NCBI RefSeq assembly: GCF_030646845.1
Contig: NZ_JAUSLE010000035.1
Coordinates: 1 to 56,352, forward strand
Origin: Rhodoferax sp.
GTDB lineage: Bacteria; Pseudomonadota; Gammaproteobacteria; Burkholderiales; Burkholderiaceae_C
Reading direction: 5' to 3'
Length of the DNA: 56,352 nt
The translations under genes and the position numbers were made by a program. A model generated the notes under the pieces. That model searched no databases. It had not been told where the DNA came from and saw only the letters and a program-made list of their open reading frames with translations. Numbering within the stretch: position 1 is the first letter of the stretch; every line of letters starts with the position of its first letter. Below are positions 16,097-25,833 of the stretch, one piece after another.

Positions 16097-16879
16097 ATGA
16101 TCAACTCTCTTTGGATCTCCAAGACCGGCATGGAAGCCCAGCAAATGCAGCTGGACGTGATTTCCAACAACCTGGCCAACGTATCGACCAACGGGTTCAA
16201 ACGTGCCAGCGCCGTGTTTGAAGACCTGATGTACCAGAACCTGCGCCAGACTGGCTCCAGCAGTTCCGAACAGTCCCAGTTGCCGACCGGCCTCCAGGTG
16301 GGTCTGGGGGTGCGCACCGTGGCCACCAGCCGTTCATTTTCGCAAGGGGCGCTGCAGCAGTCCGGCAACAAGCTGGATGTGGCGGTGCAGGGCAATGGCT
16401 TCTTTCAGGTCACCATGCCCGACGGCACCACCAACTACACACGCGACGGCTCCTTCCAGGTTGACTCGCAGGGGCGACTGGTGACCGCCACCGGACTTCC
16501 CATTGCGAATGGAGTGACGGTGCCAGCGAACGCCACCAGCATTGCCATTGGCGGTGACGGCACCGTCACGGCCCAGGTTCCGGGCAACACGACACCACAG
16601 GCGATTGGCACCATCGCCCTGGCCAGCTTTATCAACCCGGCAGGCCTCGACCCGAAGGGGCAAAACCTGTATGCCGAAAGCCCCGCGTCCGGCCAGCCCA
16701 ACAGCGGCACGCCCGGCTCAGATGGTCTGGGCGCTTTGATGCAGGGCTATGTGGAGACCTCCAACGTCAACGTGGTGCAGGAGCTGGTCACCATGATTCA
16801 AACGCAGCGGGCTTACGAGATGAATTCCAAGGCGATCCAGACCTCCGACCAGATGCTGCAAAAGCTTGGCCAGTTGTGA
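16097..16879 (+). CDS. flgG: FlgG, distal rod protein
   Basis: FlgG builds the distal rod that crosses the periplasm and outer membrane. The 260-residue protein has the same length as Salmonella FlgG. It carries the rod motif [20 protein letters not shown] near the N-terminus and [20 protein letters not shown] near the C-terminus. An AAGGA site lies upstream. The flgH GTG start overlaps its stop. Confidence 0.97.
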   Translation: MINSLWISKTGMEAQQMQLDVISNNLANVSTNGFKRASAVFEDLMYQNLRQTGSSSSEQSQLPTGLQVGLGVRTVATSRSFSQGALQQSGNKLDVAVQGNGFFQVTMPDGTTNYTRDGSFQVDSQGRLVTATGLPIANGVTVPANATSIAIGGDGTVTAQVPGNTTPQAIGTIALASFINPAGLDPKGQNLYAESPASGQPNSGTPGSDGLGALMQGYVETSNVNVVQELVTMIQTQRAYEMNSKAIQTSDQMLQKLGQL

Positions 16880-17595
16880 AAGCCATCATGAATCCAGTCA
16901 CCTCCCTCCTGCGCAGCTTCGGCCTGGCGCTGGGCGCCGGCCTGCTCTGCGCCGCCTGCGGCTCCCTGCCGCAAACCGCAAAAGTGGATTTCGCGGAGCC
17001 CGTGACTGTGCAGCCCATAGCGGCACGGGCAGCGCCTGCAGACAGACCCGCCACCGGCGGCCTGTTCCATAAAGTGAGCTATCGACCGGCTTTTGAAGAT
17101 CCACGTGCACGCGCCATCGGCGACACCATCACGATCCAGATCGTTGAGAAGGTGACAGCCAGCCAGGTTTCGAAATCAACCGCCAATCGAACAAGCTCGG
17201 GCTCTGCCAGCGTCTCTGCATTCCCGCTGCTGTCGCCGCTCGACCTGGCCAACCTGAAGGCAGGCGTAGGAACCGCATCCGCCAATGATTTCTCCGGCAA
17301 GGGCGGCACCGAAAGCGCCAACACCTTCTCCGGCACGATCACCACCACTGTGGTGGACGTCTTGCCCAACGGCCACATGGTCGTCACGGGAGAGAAACAG
17401 ATTGGCGTGAACCAGAACGTGGACGTCATGCGGTTTTCCGGCACGGTCGATCCGCGCGTCGTGCAGCCGGGCAGCATTGTCAACTCAACACAGGTCGCCA
17501 ATGCGCGCATCGAATCCAAGGGACGGGGTGCACAGGCCGAGGCGCAGACAGTTGGCTGGTTAACACGGTTCTTTTTCAGCTTTCTTCCCTTCTAA
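16876..17595 (+). CDS. flgH: FlgH, L-ring lipoprotein
   Basis: FlgH forms the outer-membrane L ring, a bushing for the rod. The 239-residue product has a lipoprotein signal peptide ending at CAAC, with the lipidated cysteine at C28 (C24 if the internal ATG at 16888 is used). A beta-rich domain follows, including [20 protein letters not shown] and the [18 protein letters not shown] motif. The GTG at 16876 overlaps the flgG stop, and I keep it because the overlap suggests coupling. Confidence 0.94.
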   Translation: MKAIMNPVTSLLRSFGLALGAGLLCAACGSLPQTAKVDFAEPVTVQPIAARAAPADRPATGGLFHKVSYRPAFEDPRARAIGDTITIQIVEKVTASQVSKSTANRTSSGSASVSAFPLLSPLDLANLKAGVGTASANDFSGKGGTESANTFSGTITTTVVDVLPNGHMVVTGEKQIGVNQNVDVMRFSGTVDPRVVQPGSIVNSTQVANARIESKGRGAQAEAQTVGWLTRFFFSFLPF

Positions 17596-17629
17596 AGCTG
17601 TTGAGAATAGTGCCGAGGGGTAACCAAGC

Positions 17630-18775
17630 ATGCACACCAGTCACACACCACCAAAGATTCGCCTGTTCTGGCCACTGGCAGCGCTGTGGCTGCTCGGCAG
17701 TCTCTTTGTCGCGGAAATGGCCTACGCCAGCCGCATCAAGGAAGTGGCGGCAGTGGAAGGTGTGCGAAGCAACCAGTTGACCGGCTTCGGTCTGGTCGTT
17801 GGACTGGATGGCACGGGCGACCAGACCACCCAGATGCCCTACACATCGCAGGGCATCAACAACTATCTGCAACAACTTGGCATCACGCTGCCTGCGGCGT
17901 CCGTCTCCCAGCTGCAGCTCAAGAATGTGGCGGCTGTTCTGGTCACCGCACAACTGCCCGCCTTCGCCAGGCCGGGCCAAGCCATCGACGTCAATGTCTC
18001 GTCGATGGGGAACTCCAAATCACTTAAGGGCGGGATGCTGATCACGACGCCACTCAAAGGCGCCGATGGTGAGGTCTATGCGCTGGCCCAGGGCAACCTG
18101 ATCGTGGCCGGTGCCGGCGCAGCGGCCGGGGGCAGCAAGGTTCAAATCAACCACCTCAGTGCCGGGCGAATTCCGGGCGGGGCGCAGGTGGAACGGATTG
18201 TTCCCACCCCTTTGCTTGAAGGCACCAGCATCAACCTGGGGCTGGAGGCGTCTGACTTTCAGACCGCGCGTCGGGTGGCCCAGGCGATCAACAAGCGTTT
18301 TGGGGAAGGCTCGGCCCGGGCGCTGGATGGGCGTACTGTCAAGGTCAATGCCCCCATGGAGTCGGACGCACGGGTTTCATTCATTGCCGAGATGGAAGAA
18401 CTGCCACTGGAGTCCTCCGTGCCTTCGGCCAAGGTCGTCATCAACTCCCGCACCGGCTCCGTCGTGCTCAACGGGGCTGTGACCCTGGGGGCGTGTGCCA
18501 TTGCCCACGGCAACCTGTCCGTCAGCATCACCACGACACCCATGGTCAGTCAGCCCAATGCCCTGTCGACGGGTGGACAGACCGTGGTGACCGAGAAAAG
18601 CAATATCCAGATCCGGCAGGAACCCGGCATGTTGATTCAACTGCCGGTCGCAACGCAGCTGTCGGAAGTCGTGCGCGCCTTGAACGCGTTGGGTGCCACG
18701 CCGCAGGATCTGCTGGCCATTTTGCAGGCCATCAAGGCGGCTGGCGCCTTGAACGCGGAGCTGGAGGTCATCTAG
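17630..18775 (+). CDS. flgI: FlgI, periplasmic P-ring protein
   Basis: FlgI polymerises in the periplasm into the P ring around the rod, helped by FlgA. The 381-residue protein has an N-terminal signal peptide (about residues 1-33, cleavage near AYA) and the conserved GVRSNQLTGFGLVVGLDGTG segment. It ends with the family C-terminus containing LNALGATPQDLLAILQAIKAAGAL. A GAGGGG site precedes the ATG. Confidence 0.96.
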   Translation: MHTSHTPPKIRLFWPLAALWLLGSLFVAEMAYASRIKEVAAVEGVRSNQLTGFGLVVGLDGTGDQTTQMPYTSQGINNYLQQLGITLPAASVSQLQLKNVAAVLVTAQLPAFARPGQAIDVNVSSMGNSKSLKGGMLITTPLKGADGEVYALAQGNLIVAGAGAAAGGSKVQINHLSAGRIPGGAQVERIVPTPLLEGTSINLGLEASDFQTARRVAQAINKRFGEGSARALDGRTVKVNAPMESDARVSFIAEMEELPLESSVPSAKVVINSRTGSVVLNGAVTLGACAIAHGNLSVSITTTPMVSQPNALSTGGQTVVTEKSNIQIRQEPGMLIQLPVATQLSEVVRALNALGATPQDLLAILQAIKAAGALNAELEVI

Positions 18776-18776
18776 C

Positions 18777-19697
18777 ATGAGCTACGGGCAACTCCCTGGT
18801 GCATCCGGTTCGCTGGCCGCCGACGCGCGCTCGCTCAACAACCTGAAGCTGCAGGCGGGAGAAAAAACGCCCGCCGCCATAAAGGAAGCCGCCAAACAGT
18901 TTGAGTCGCTGTTCATGCGCGAGCTCATCAAAAGCATGCGCGAAGCCACCATGAAATCCGGGCTGATGGACAGCCCGGGCGGTGACCTGGGTGCCGATCT
19001 GCTGGACCAGCAGTTTGCGGTGCAGATGTCCGGCCAACCCGGCGGGCTGTCCGACCTGATTGCGCAACAGCTGTCGCGCCAGATGGGCATGAGCGAGCCG
19101 GGCGCTGGCGGCTCCGACAAAAAGGCACCTGTGTCGTCCATCAGCGCCAGAAGCCAGGCATCCTCGGTCGCCGCCTACGCGGCCCATGCCCCGACACCTG
19201 CGGCAACAACCAGCCAAAGCAGTTTTGTGCAACGGCATACCGAGGCGGCCGCCAGGGCGGAAAAAGCCAGCGGCATTCCCGCTGGCTACATGCTGGGCCA
19301 GGCGGGCCACGAAACCGGCTGGGGAAAACACGAGATCAAGATGAAGGGCGGTGCCCCGTCCTTTAACCTGTTTGGCATCAAGGCTGGCGCCGGCTGGACC
19401 GGCAAGGTGGCGGAAATCACCACCACAGAATTCGTCAATGGGGCCGCCAAAAAGACCGTGGCCAAGTTCCGGGCTTATGACTCGTACGAAGACTCCTTCA
19501 AGGACTACGCACGCCTCATCACCCAGACACCCCGCTACGCCCAGGCCAGTCAGCAAACCAGCTCGCCGCTCGCATTCGCATCCAGCCTGCAGAAAGCGGG
19601 CTACGCGACCGACCCGGACTACGCCACCAAACTCAGCCGGGCCATCAACACCACGATGCGGCTGCAACGCGGTCAATTTGAGAGCCAGAACGCATGA
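18777..19697 (+). CDS. flgJ: FlgJ, rod-capping protein with peptidoglycan hydrolase domain
   Basis: FlgJ scaffolds rod assembly and locally opens the cell wall. The 306-residue product has both domains: an N-terminal rod-binding region (EAAKQFESLFMRELIKSMREA) and a C-terminal glucosaminidase domain from about residue 150, with AGHETGWGKHE containing the catalytic Glu and the NLFGIKAG motif. A GGAGGT site overlaps the flgI end and the gene starts one base after the flgI stop. flgK overlaps its end by 4 nt. Confidence 0.96.
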   Translation: MSYGQLPGASGSLAADARSLNNLKLQAGEKTPAAIKEAAKQFESLFMRELIKSMREATMKSGLMDSPGGDLGADLLDQQFAVQMSGQPGGLSDLIAQQLSRQMGMSEPGAGGSDKKAPVSSISARSQASSVAAYAAHAPTPAATTSQSSFVQRHTEAAARAEKASGIPAGYMLGQAGHETGWGKHEIKMKGGAPSFNLFGIKAGAGWTGKVAEITTTEFVNGAAKKTVAKFRAYDSYEDSFKDYARLITQTPRYAQASQQTSSPLAFASSLQKAGYATDPDYATKLSRAINTTMRLQRGQFESQNA

Positions 19698-21664
19698 GTG
19701 GCATTCTTAATGTGGGCACCCGTGCCCTCCAGGCGAACCAGGTGGCACTGCAGACGGCCGGCAACAACATTGCCAACGTCAACGTACCGGGCTACTCGCG
19801 CCAGACCGTGGTCATGCGAACCGTTGAGGGTCAGTTCAGCGGCGCTGGCTACGTTGGCAAAGGGGTGGGCATCCAGACCATCCAGCGCAACTTCAGCGCC
19901 TTCCTGACGCGCCAGTCTGCGCTGGCCGGTTCGACCCAATCGGCCGACAACATCCGGGCAGACAAGCTCAAGCAGCTTGAAGGCGTCTTTGAAGGGGGCG
20001 CCAACGGTTTGGGTGCCGCAGTCAACGACATGCTCAATGCATTTTCTGATGTGGCCAGCGCCCCAACCGACCTCACGGCCCGCACGGTGGTGCTCACCCG
20101 GGTGGACGAGACTGCGGCGCGCATGCGCGCCTCATCCCAACGTCTCGATGAACTGCAACAAGGCGTCTCGCAAGAGCTTGTGCAAAAGGCCAACGCGATC
20201 AACAGCCTGGCGCAGAGCATTGCCGACATCAATGGCCAGATCGCCCGCGTTCAAGGCTCGGGACAACCACCCAACGACCTGCTGGACAAACGCGATCAAA
20301 TGGTGCGCGACCTGAATGGCTACGTGCAGACCAGCTCCATCGCGGCCGACGACGGTACCGTGGGGATTTTCATTGCGGGCAGTCAGGCGCTGGTACTGGG
20401 AACAACGGCATCTTCCGTTTCAATCGTGGCAGACGATTTCGGCGACCCCCTGAAAAGCAAACTGGCCATCACCAGCAATGGTCAGTCCGTCGCGCTGGAT
20501 GAAAACACCCTGGGTGGCGGCGAGGTGTCGGGCTTGCTCCGTTTTCAAAACACCGATTTGGTGGAGGGACGTAATCTGCTGGGCCGGCTCACGCTGGCGG
20601 TGACGACCGCCATGAACGAGCAGCACGCGCTGGGCGTCGATCTGGATGGCGTCAAGGGTGGCAACCTGTTCACGCCCCCCGTCATCACCAACAACGTATT
20701 CAAGCCAGCTCAGGCTGCCCCGCCCGCCCCCTTTGTCGCGCTCAATACCGGCACGGCCAACCTGACACTGTCCATCAGTGACACCAGCAAGTTTGCGGCC
20801 TCTGACTACGAGGTGAACTTCTCGTCAACCACCGCGGGCACCATTACACGACGCTCGGATGGCATGGTTTTCAGTTTCCCCCAGACGCCCCCTGCCGTGT
20901 CACCGGTATTGGCCACGCTGGACGGACTGAATATCTCCATGCCCTCCGGCACACCGGCTGCCGGCGACCGCTTCCTGCTCAAGCCCTTCAGCACCTCGGC
21001 CAGCAAAATCAGCAGCGAGTTTTCCACGCCCCGTTCGCTGGCGGTAGCCAGCCCGGTGGCGGGCGCCATGGGTGCCACCAACACCGGAAGTCTGCAACTG
21101 TCTTCGCTGCAGGCGCGCAGCAATCCCATAGCAGTGACGCCGGTTACGATCACCTTCACGGGCACCAACAGCTACACCCGCAGCGACTATGCCGGCCCTC
21201 TCAGTCCTTTCACTTACACGTCGGGTACGGTCATTGAAGGCACGGTGCCCGCCACCTCGCCACTGAGCCAATGGTCTCTCGTCCTGCAAGGGTCTCCGAA
21301 AGCTGGCGACACTTTCACGGTTGAGCCGCAGCCCCTTGCCAACCGCAACATGAACGCCGGTAACGCCAGCGCCATGCTGGGCCTGCGCGATGTGGCCATG
21401 TTTGACGGCGGGGCGCTGACCGACGGCTACGCCGGTCTGATTGCCCAGATCGGCATTCGCTCGCAGAGCGCCAATTACTCAGCCAAGGTCTCGAGCTCGA
21501 TCGCCGCCAACCTGGAGACCGACCGGACCGGGGTCTCGGGCGTCAATCTGGACGAAGAGGCCGCCAAACTGCTGCAATACCAGCAGGCTTACCAGGCCTC
21601 GGCCAAGATGATCCAGATTGCACAGAGCATTTTCGACACCCTGATTCAAACCGTGGGCCGCTAA
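19694..21664 (+). CDS. flgK: FlgK, hook-filament junction protein 1
   Basis: FlgK is the first adaptor between hook and filament and is exported with FlgN help. The 656-residue protein has the axial N-terminus (QVALQTAGNNIANVNVPGYSR) and a C-terminal EEAAKLLQYQQAYQASAKMIQ motif. It is about 100 residues longer than the Salmonella protein; the extra length is in Ser/Thr/Ala/Gly-rich central domains (about 330-570). The start overlaps flgJ (ATGA). Confidence 0.96.
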   Translation: MSGILNVGTRALQANQVALQTAGNNIANVNVPGYSRQTVVMRTVEGQFSGAGYVGKGVGIQTIQRNFSAFLTRQSALAGSTQSADNIRADKLKQLEGVFEGGANGLGAAVNDMLNAFSDVASAPTDLTARTVVLTRVDETAARMRASSQRLDELQQGVSQELVQKANAINSLAQSIADINGQIARVQGSGQPPNDLLDKRDQMVRDLNGYVQTSSIAADDGTVGIFIAGSQALVLGTTASSVSIVADDFGDPLKSKLAITSNGQSVALDENTLGGGEVSGLLRFQNTDLVEGRNLLGRLTLAVTTAMNEQHALGVDLDGVKGGNLFTPPVITNNVFKPAQAAPPAPFVALNTGTANLTLSISDTSKFAASDYEVNFSSTTAGTITRRSDGMVFSFPQTPPAVSPVLATLDGLNISMPSGTPAAGDRFLLKPFSTSASKISSEFSTPRSLAVASPVAGAMGATNTGSLQLSSLQARSNPIAVTPVTITFTGTNSYTRSDYAGPLSPFTYTSGTVIEGTVPATSPLSQWSLVLQGSPKAGDTFTVEPQPLANRNMNAGNASAMLGLRDVAMFDGGALTDGYAGLIAQIGIRSQSANYSAKVSSSIAANLETDRTGVSGVNLDEEAAKLLQYQQAYQASAKMIQIAQSIFDTLIQTVGR

Positions 21665-21690
21665 CGCGGCGCCGCGCAGGAGCAAGCAAC

Positions 21691-22983
21691 ATGACAACTT
21701 CATTTTCCCGGCTCGGTTCCGCCAACACCTACGACAACGCGTTGCGCAACATCTCAAACCGGCAGTCTGCACTGTCCAGCCTGCAGGAGAATCTCACCTC
21801 GGGCAAAAAAGTGGTACGTGCCAGCGACGACCCAACGAGCGCAGCGCAGGCCGAACGGGCACTGAACCGGATCAGCCGTATCCAGACCGACCAGCGGGCC
21901 CTGGAGTCGCAACGCAACTCGATTGTCATGGCCGAAAGCACATTGGGCGATGTCACCAATGCCCTGCAGAACTTCCGCGAACTGGTGGTGACTGCCGGCA
22001 ACGGCACCCTGACCGCAGCCGATCGAAAGACTATTGCGCTGCAGCTCACCGGTCTGCGTGACCAAGTGTTTGCCCTGGCCAATTCCAAGGACACCAACGG
22101 ACGACCCCTGTTCAGCGCGCTGGGCAGCGCCCTGGCGCCGTTCGTTGGCCCGACAGCGCCGCCACAGGATTACACCTTCAACGGCCTGCCTGGGCAATCG
22201 GCCAGCAATGAGGTGGCGATACCTTTTACGCTGGACGGCGACAGCGCGTTCATGCACCAGGCAACCCGCGATGCGGTCTTCAATGCCACCGTGGGCAGCA
22301 TTTCGGCAGGCCGTCAACTGTCGACCGACAGCGTCGTCATCACCAACCCAGGCGTTGCCGCAAGTACGGCACAGCTCGCCTTTGCCGCCTCAGGCGGCCT
22401 GCAGGACTACCCGTCGTACACCATCGCCTTCACGGCAGTGGACACCACCACCACGCCCGGCACCACCACGGCGACCTACAGCATCACCGAGAATCCAGCG
22501 GTCTCGGGTGCGATTGCTCCGGTCACGGTGAGCTACCCCACCAACAAGAGCATTGCAGTGACTGCCATGCCGGGCCTGTCCCTCACGATCACCGGCACGC
22601 CTGCCGTGGGCGACACCGTCACCGTCGAACCCAGCCCCAGCATCTTCAGCGTGCTCGACAACGCGATTCGGGATATCGGCAGCGCCGCCAACGGCAATGC
22701 GGCTACCCAGGCTGTCAGCCAGGCGTTGGGCAACATCGACATCGGCATGGGCCGCGTTTCGGCAATACGGGGCCAGGCCGGCGACTTGCTCAACCGCGCG
22801 GACAGCATCAGCGCCAATCAGGACAAGCGCTCGATCCAGCTCGAAGCGGATCGCTCGCGCGCGGAAGACCTCGACATGGTCAAGGGCATCTCGGACTTCC
22901 AGAAAGAGCAGACCGGCTACCAGGCGGCGCTGCAGTCCTACGCGCAAGTGCAAAAACTTTCCCTGTTCAACTACATCAGCTGA
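21691..22983 (+). CDS. flgL: FlgL, hook-filament junction protein 3
   Basis: FlgL is the second junction adaptor, contacting the first flagellin subunits. The 430-residue protein has a flagellin-like N-terminus (ISNRQSALSSLQENLTSGKKV) and a C-terminal helix with DMVKGISDFQKEQTGYQAAL. It is longer than the roughly 317 residues of the Salmonella protein because of a beta-rich, Thr/Val-rich central insertion (about 180-310). A CAGGAG site precedes the ATG. The HDOD gene starts 4 nt downstream. Confidence 0.95.
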   Translation: MTTSFSRLGSANTYDNALRNISNRQSALSSLQENLTSGKKVVRASDDPTSAAQAERALNRISRIQTDQRALESQRNSIVMAESTLGDVTNALQNFRELVVTAGNGTLTAADRKTIALQLTGLRDQVFALANSKDTNGRPLFSALGSALAPFVGPTAPPQDYTFNGLPGQSASNEVAIPFTLDGDSAFMHQATRDAVFNATVGSISAGRQLSTDSVVITNPGVAASTAQLAFAASGGLQDYPSYTIAFTAVDTTTTPGTTTATYSITENPAVSGAIAPVTVSYPTNKSIAVTAMPGLSLTITGTPAVGDTVTVEPSPSIFSVLDNAIRDIGSAANGNAATQAVSQALGNIDIGMGRVSAIRGQAGDLLNRADSISANQDKRSIQLEADRSRAEDLDMVKGISDFQKEQTGYQAALQSYAQVQKLSLFNYIS

Positions 22984-22987
22984 CACC

Positions 22988-24241
22988 ATGGCGAAAACGG
23001 TTCTTGGCAGCGTCTCACTCGGATACCAGCTGCTCTGGAACCAGCTGCGCCAGCTGGGCGGCGTTCAGCTGTTCGTCGGCGCGGACGACACCGCCCCCGT
23101 GGATGCCCCCCATCTGTTGAGCGCGCTGGATGAATCGTGGTCCGGGCAGGCACCCACCTTGTTGTTGTCCGTACAGTCGCCCCGGCTACTGGCTGACATG
23201 CTGGATCACGGCACCGCGGACAGTCCGTGGATTGAAGTGCATGAGTCGCTACTGCGTGACCCAGCCATGGCCCAGCGGGCTCACCGGGCGCACCAGCGCG
23301 GCATGAAGCTTATCTGGCGTGGCGAACCTGGACAACGGCCCAGCGCGGCACTGGCATCCTGCTTCCTGCGCAATATGGTGGCCCTGACCGCAGAGGAAGC
23401 ACTGGCGGGTCTTCGGGTGTCCCTGCGCAAACACAATGGCACTGACGCCAGCCAGTCAAGCAAGGTCACCAGCCCGGTACTGGCCGGTCAGATCTACGAG
23501 GCGGTTGCCAGCCGGGTGCTGACCGAGCATTGCCTGGACGAACAGAAGGCCTGGGGCGTGGCGGGCTGGCCCATGGAGGACGTACTGCATGGGTATCGGC
23601 AACAAAGAATCCAGCCCGGGCACCGCGCGATCGTCCGCTTGACGGAGGCCATCGACGCCGATGATTCCGTGGAGCATATCGAGCTCATCCTGAGTGAAGA
23701 ACCAATCCTGGCCTATCGCTTCATGCGTTACGCCAACTCTGCCGGTTTGGGCCTGCGCACCGGGATCGATTCCATACGACACGGACTGATGGTGCTGGGC
23801 TTGTCGCAGCTTCGGTCCTGGCTGCTGGAACAGCTGCCCCATGCCACCAGCGATTTGAACCTGCAGCCGGTGCGGACGGCCCTGGTGCTGCGGGCCCGCC
23901 TGATGGAGCAACTGCTTGACGCCGGTGACGGCAACGATTTGCGCCGCGAGGTTTACCTGTGCGGCTTGCTGTCGCAGATGGACCTGATGCTGGGGGAACC
24001 CCTGAATGCAGCGCTCGCACGCTTCCCGGTATCGGAACGCGTCACATCCGCCATCCTGGACCATTCGGGCCCCTACGTGCCTTATCTGGAAATGGCCACG
24101 GCCCTGGAGTCTGCGAACACGCAGGCCACCCGCGTCCTGTGCGATTTGCACCGGATGAACCTCGAAGAGGTCAACCGGGCCCTGCTGCGCACGCTGTCCA
24201 ATGCCAGACCACATCCCGCCAAGGGCCTGCTGCTGGTGTAA
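22988..24241 (+). CDS. HDOD-domain signalling protein with degenerate EAL-like N-terminus
   Basis: The 417-residue product has a C-terminal HDOD domain. Its core (ILSEEPILAYRFMRYANSAG, then IDSIRHGLMVLGLSQLRSWL) at about residues 235-285 fits the family. The first 180 residues resemble the layout of YuxH-type EAL-HDOD proteins, with LGYQLLWN where such proteins have GYELL, but no intact EAL catalytic motif is visible. It starts 4 nt after flgL at ATG 22988; upstream in-frame starts lie inside flgL. It probably senses or relays a signal linked to motility, but the function is unproven. It ends the operon facing a reverse gene. Confidence 0.8.
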   Translation: MAKTVLGSVSLGYQLLWNQLRQLGGVQLFVGADDTAPVDAPHLLSALDESWSGQAPTLLLSVQSPRLLADMLDHGTADSPWIEVHESLLRDPAMAQRAHRAHQRGMKLIWRGEPGQRPSAALASCFLRNMVALTAEEALAGLRVSLRKHNGTDASQSSKVTSPVLAGQIYEAVASRVLTEHCLDEQKAWGVAGWPMEDVLHGYRQQRIQPGHRAIVRLTEAIDADDSVEHIELILSEEPILAYRFMRYANSAGLGLRTGIDSIRHGLMVLGLSQLRSWLLEQLPHATSDLNLQPVRTALVLRARLMEQLLDAGDGNDLRREVYLCGLLSQMDLMLGEPLNAALARFPVSERVTSAILDHSGPYVPYLEMATALESANTQATRVLCDLHRMNLEEVNRALLRTLSNARPHPAKGLLLV

Positions 24242-24259
24242 GGAGCGAGGCGCGCGTCC

Positions 24260-25705
24260 TCACAGCGTAGCGCGTATGGCAGCGAAGGTTTTCCAGAACG
24301 GCGCTTCCTGCGTCGTTGCAAAGTTGATCCGCATCAGCGTGCTGGGCTGGCGGCTGGCATGAAACAGGGCGCCCGGGGCCAACAGATAGCCCACGTCGAG
24401 CATGCGCTGCGCCAGCGTGTCGGTGTCCACGCCGGCGTCCACCCAGCCAAACAGCCCCGCCGGCGGCGCGGCAAAACTGCAGCCATGCGCCAGCGCCAGC
24501 TTGACGCTGCGGGCACGGGCCAGATCCAGCCGGGTCCGTATGCGCTCGGCATGGCGACGCAACTGCCCCTGGTCAATGCACCAGGCGAGCGACTTCTCCA
24601 GCAGCGCGGGCGTGGTCAGCGTCGCCAGCAATTTGGTGTCCAGTAGCTGCTCAACCAGCGCCGGGGGCGCGGCCATGAAACCGACACGCCAGCCCGGCGC
24701 CAGGATTTTGGCGAAGCCGCTCACGTAGATCGTGCGCTGCAGGCCATCGAGTGCGCACAGGCGCGTGGCATGTTCGGGTGCGATGTGGCTGTAGGTGTCG
24801 TCTTCAACGATATGAAAGTTGTGCGCATTGGCCAGTTGCAGCACGCGGTGCGCGCTGCCCGGCGTCAGGCAATAACCCGTGGGGTTGTGGAACACGCTGA
24901 CACTCACAAACAGCTTCGGTGCATGCAATTCGCAATAGCGCGACATCACCGCCAGATCAGGGCCATCGGCGCGGCGAGGCACCGGCAATATGCGCATGCC
25001 CAGGGCCGCCAGGCGGGCAAATTCGATCGCCCAGCCAGGCTCCTCCACCATCACATAGTCGCCCGCCCGCAGCAGGGTGCGGCTCACGATGTCCAGCGCG
25101 TGGGTGGCGCCGACCGTGGTGATGATCTGCTCGGGTGCGGCATGCACATTCAAACCGACCAGTTTTTGTGACAGGGACCGGCGCAATCCGGAATCGCCGG
25201 CGGGCTCGCCGTACTGCAGCGAAAACGCATGCAAGGCGCGCGTGCTGGTGACGCGGCGCACGGCGGCGGCCATGAAACTGGTCTCCAGCCAGTCCGGCGG
25301 GAACACGCCCATGCCGGGCTGGGGCTTGTCGCTGCTGCCATGGAACATGCCGCGAATCAGGGCCGTCGCATTGACCGGCACGTGCTGCGCCTGAAAGCCG
25401 CCCCTGACACCCGGCCGAGGATTTTCTTTTGCTATTAAATTGATAGCCGATTGCACAATGGATTCGGGGGCTAGAGTCCGTTCCCGCACAAAAAATCCAC
25501 GATTCCGGCGCGCCTCCACCAGCCCCTGCGCCAGCAGCTGGTCGTAGGCTGCCACCACGGTGGACGGGCTCACGCCCTGCTGCTGTGCGCACTGCCGCAC
25601 GGAAGGCAGGCGTGCCCCCGGCGCCAGCAGGCGGCTGGCGATGCGTTCGGCAAAGCGGCCAGCAAGCTGCTCGGTCAAAGACTGCGACGCCGTCTTCATC
25701 AACAT
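24260..25705 (-). CDS. MocR/GntR-type regulator with aminotransferase-like domain
   Basis: The 481-residue protein has an N-terminal GntR winged helix (residues about 10-75, with LPSVRQCAQQQGVSPSTVVAAYDQL) joined by a linker to a fold-type I aminotransferase domain. The PLP-lysine context is VSGFAKILAPGWRVGF. Proteins of this class sense PLP or amino compounds and regulate a divergent transporter or enzyme gene; here that is a LysE exporter. Inverted repeats in the gap are likely operators. The interdomain linker (about residues 78-98) is encoded by an antisense copy of the 55-bp repeat. A GAGGGG site precedes the ATG. Confidence 0.9.
   Translation of the reverse strand: MLMKTASQSLTEQLAGRFAERIASRLLAPGARLPSVRQCAQQQGVSPSTVVAAYDQLLAQGLVEARRNRGFFVRERTLAPESIVQSAINLIAKENPRPGVRGGFQAQHVPVNATALIRGMFHGSSDKPQPGMGVFPPDWLETSFMAAAVRRVTSTRALHAFSLQYGEPAGDSGLRRSLSQKLVGLNVHAAPEQIITTVGATHALDIVSRTLLRAGDYVMVEEPGWAIEFARLAALGMRILPVPRRADGPDLAVMSRYCELHAPKLFVSVSVFHNPTGYCLTPGSAHRVLQLANAHNFHIVEDDTYSHIAPEHATRLCALDGLQRTIYVSGFAKILAPGWRVGFMAAPPALVEQLLDTKLLATLTTPALLEKSLAWCIDQGQLRRHAERIRTRLDLARARSVKLALAHGCSFAAPPAGLFGWVDAGVDTDTLAQRMLDVGYLLAPGALFHASRQPSTLMRINFATTQEAPFWKTFAAIRATL
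25430..25484 (+). repeat. 55-bp dispersed repeat, copy 1 (inside the MocR-type gene, antisense)
   Basis: It begins TGCTATTA, has the TAGC arm at positions 15-18 and GGGGGCTAG at positions 37-45, aligning without gaps to the copies at 52687 and 37393. It lies antisense to the regulator gene and encodes part of its linker (APESIVQSAINLIA). Confidence 0.85.
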
Positions 25706-25725
25706 GGAGTTCCCCTCAGGTCAGG

Positions 25726-25785
25726 CTGTGCTGCCAAAACTGGCAATACAGATTGCTAAATTGTTTTCAAAACTGTACTGCCAGT
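25726..25785. promoter_or_regulatory. Operator repeats between the MocR-type gene and lysE
   Basis: Three related half-sites occur: CTGTGCTGCCA (25726-25736), ACTGGCAATACAG (25739-25751, opposite orientation) and CTGTACTGCCAGT (25773-25785). The last two are inverted repeats matching at 12 of 13 positions. Spaced repeats of this kind are typical binding sites for dimeric MocR regulators with divergent targets. Confidence 0.7.
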
Positions 25786-25833
25786 GTGCTGGTTTCAACT
25801 ATAAAGTCAGACGCATGAACCAGCAAGCCCTAC

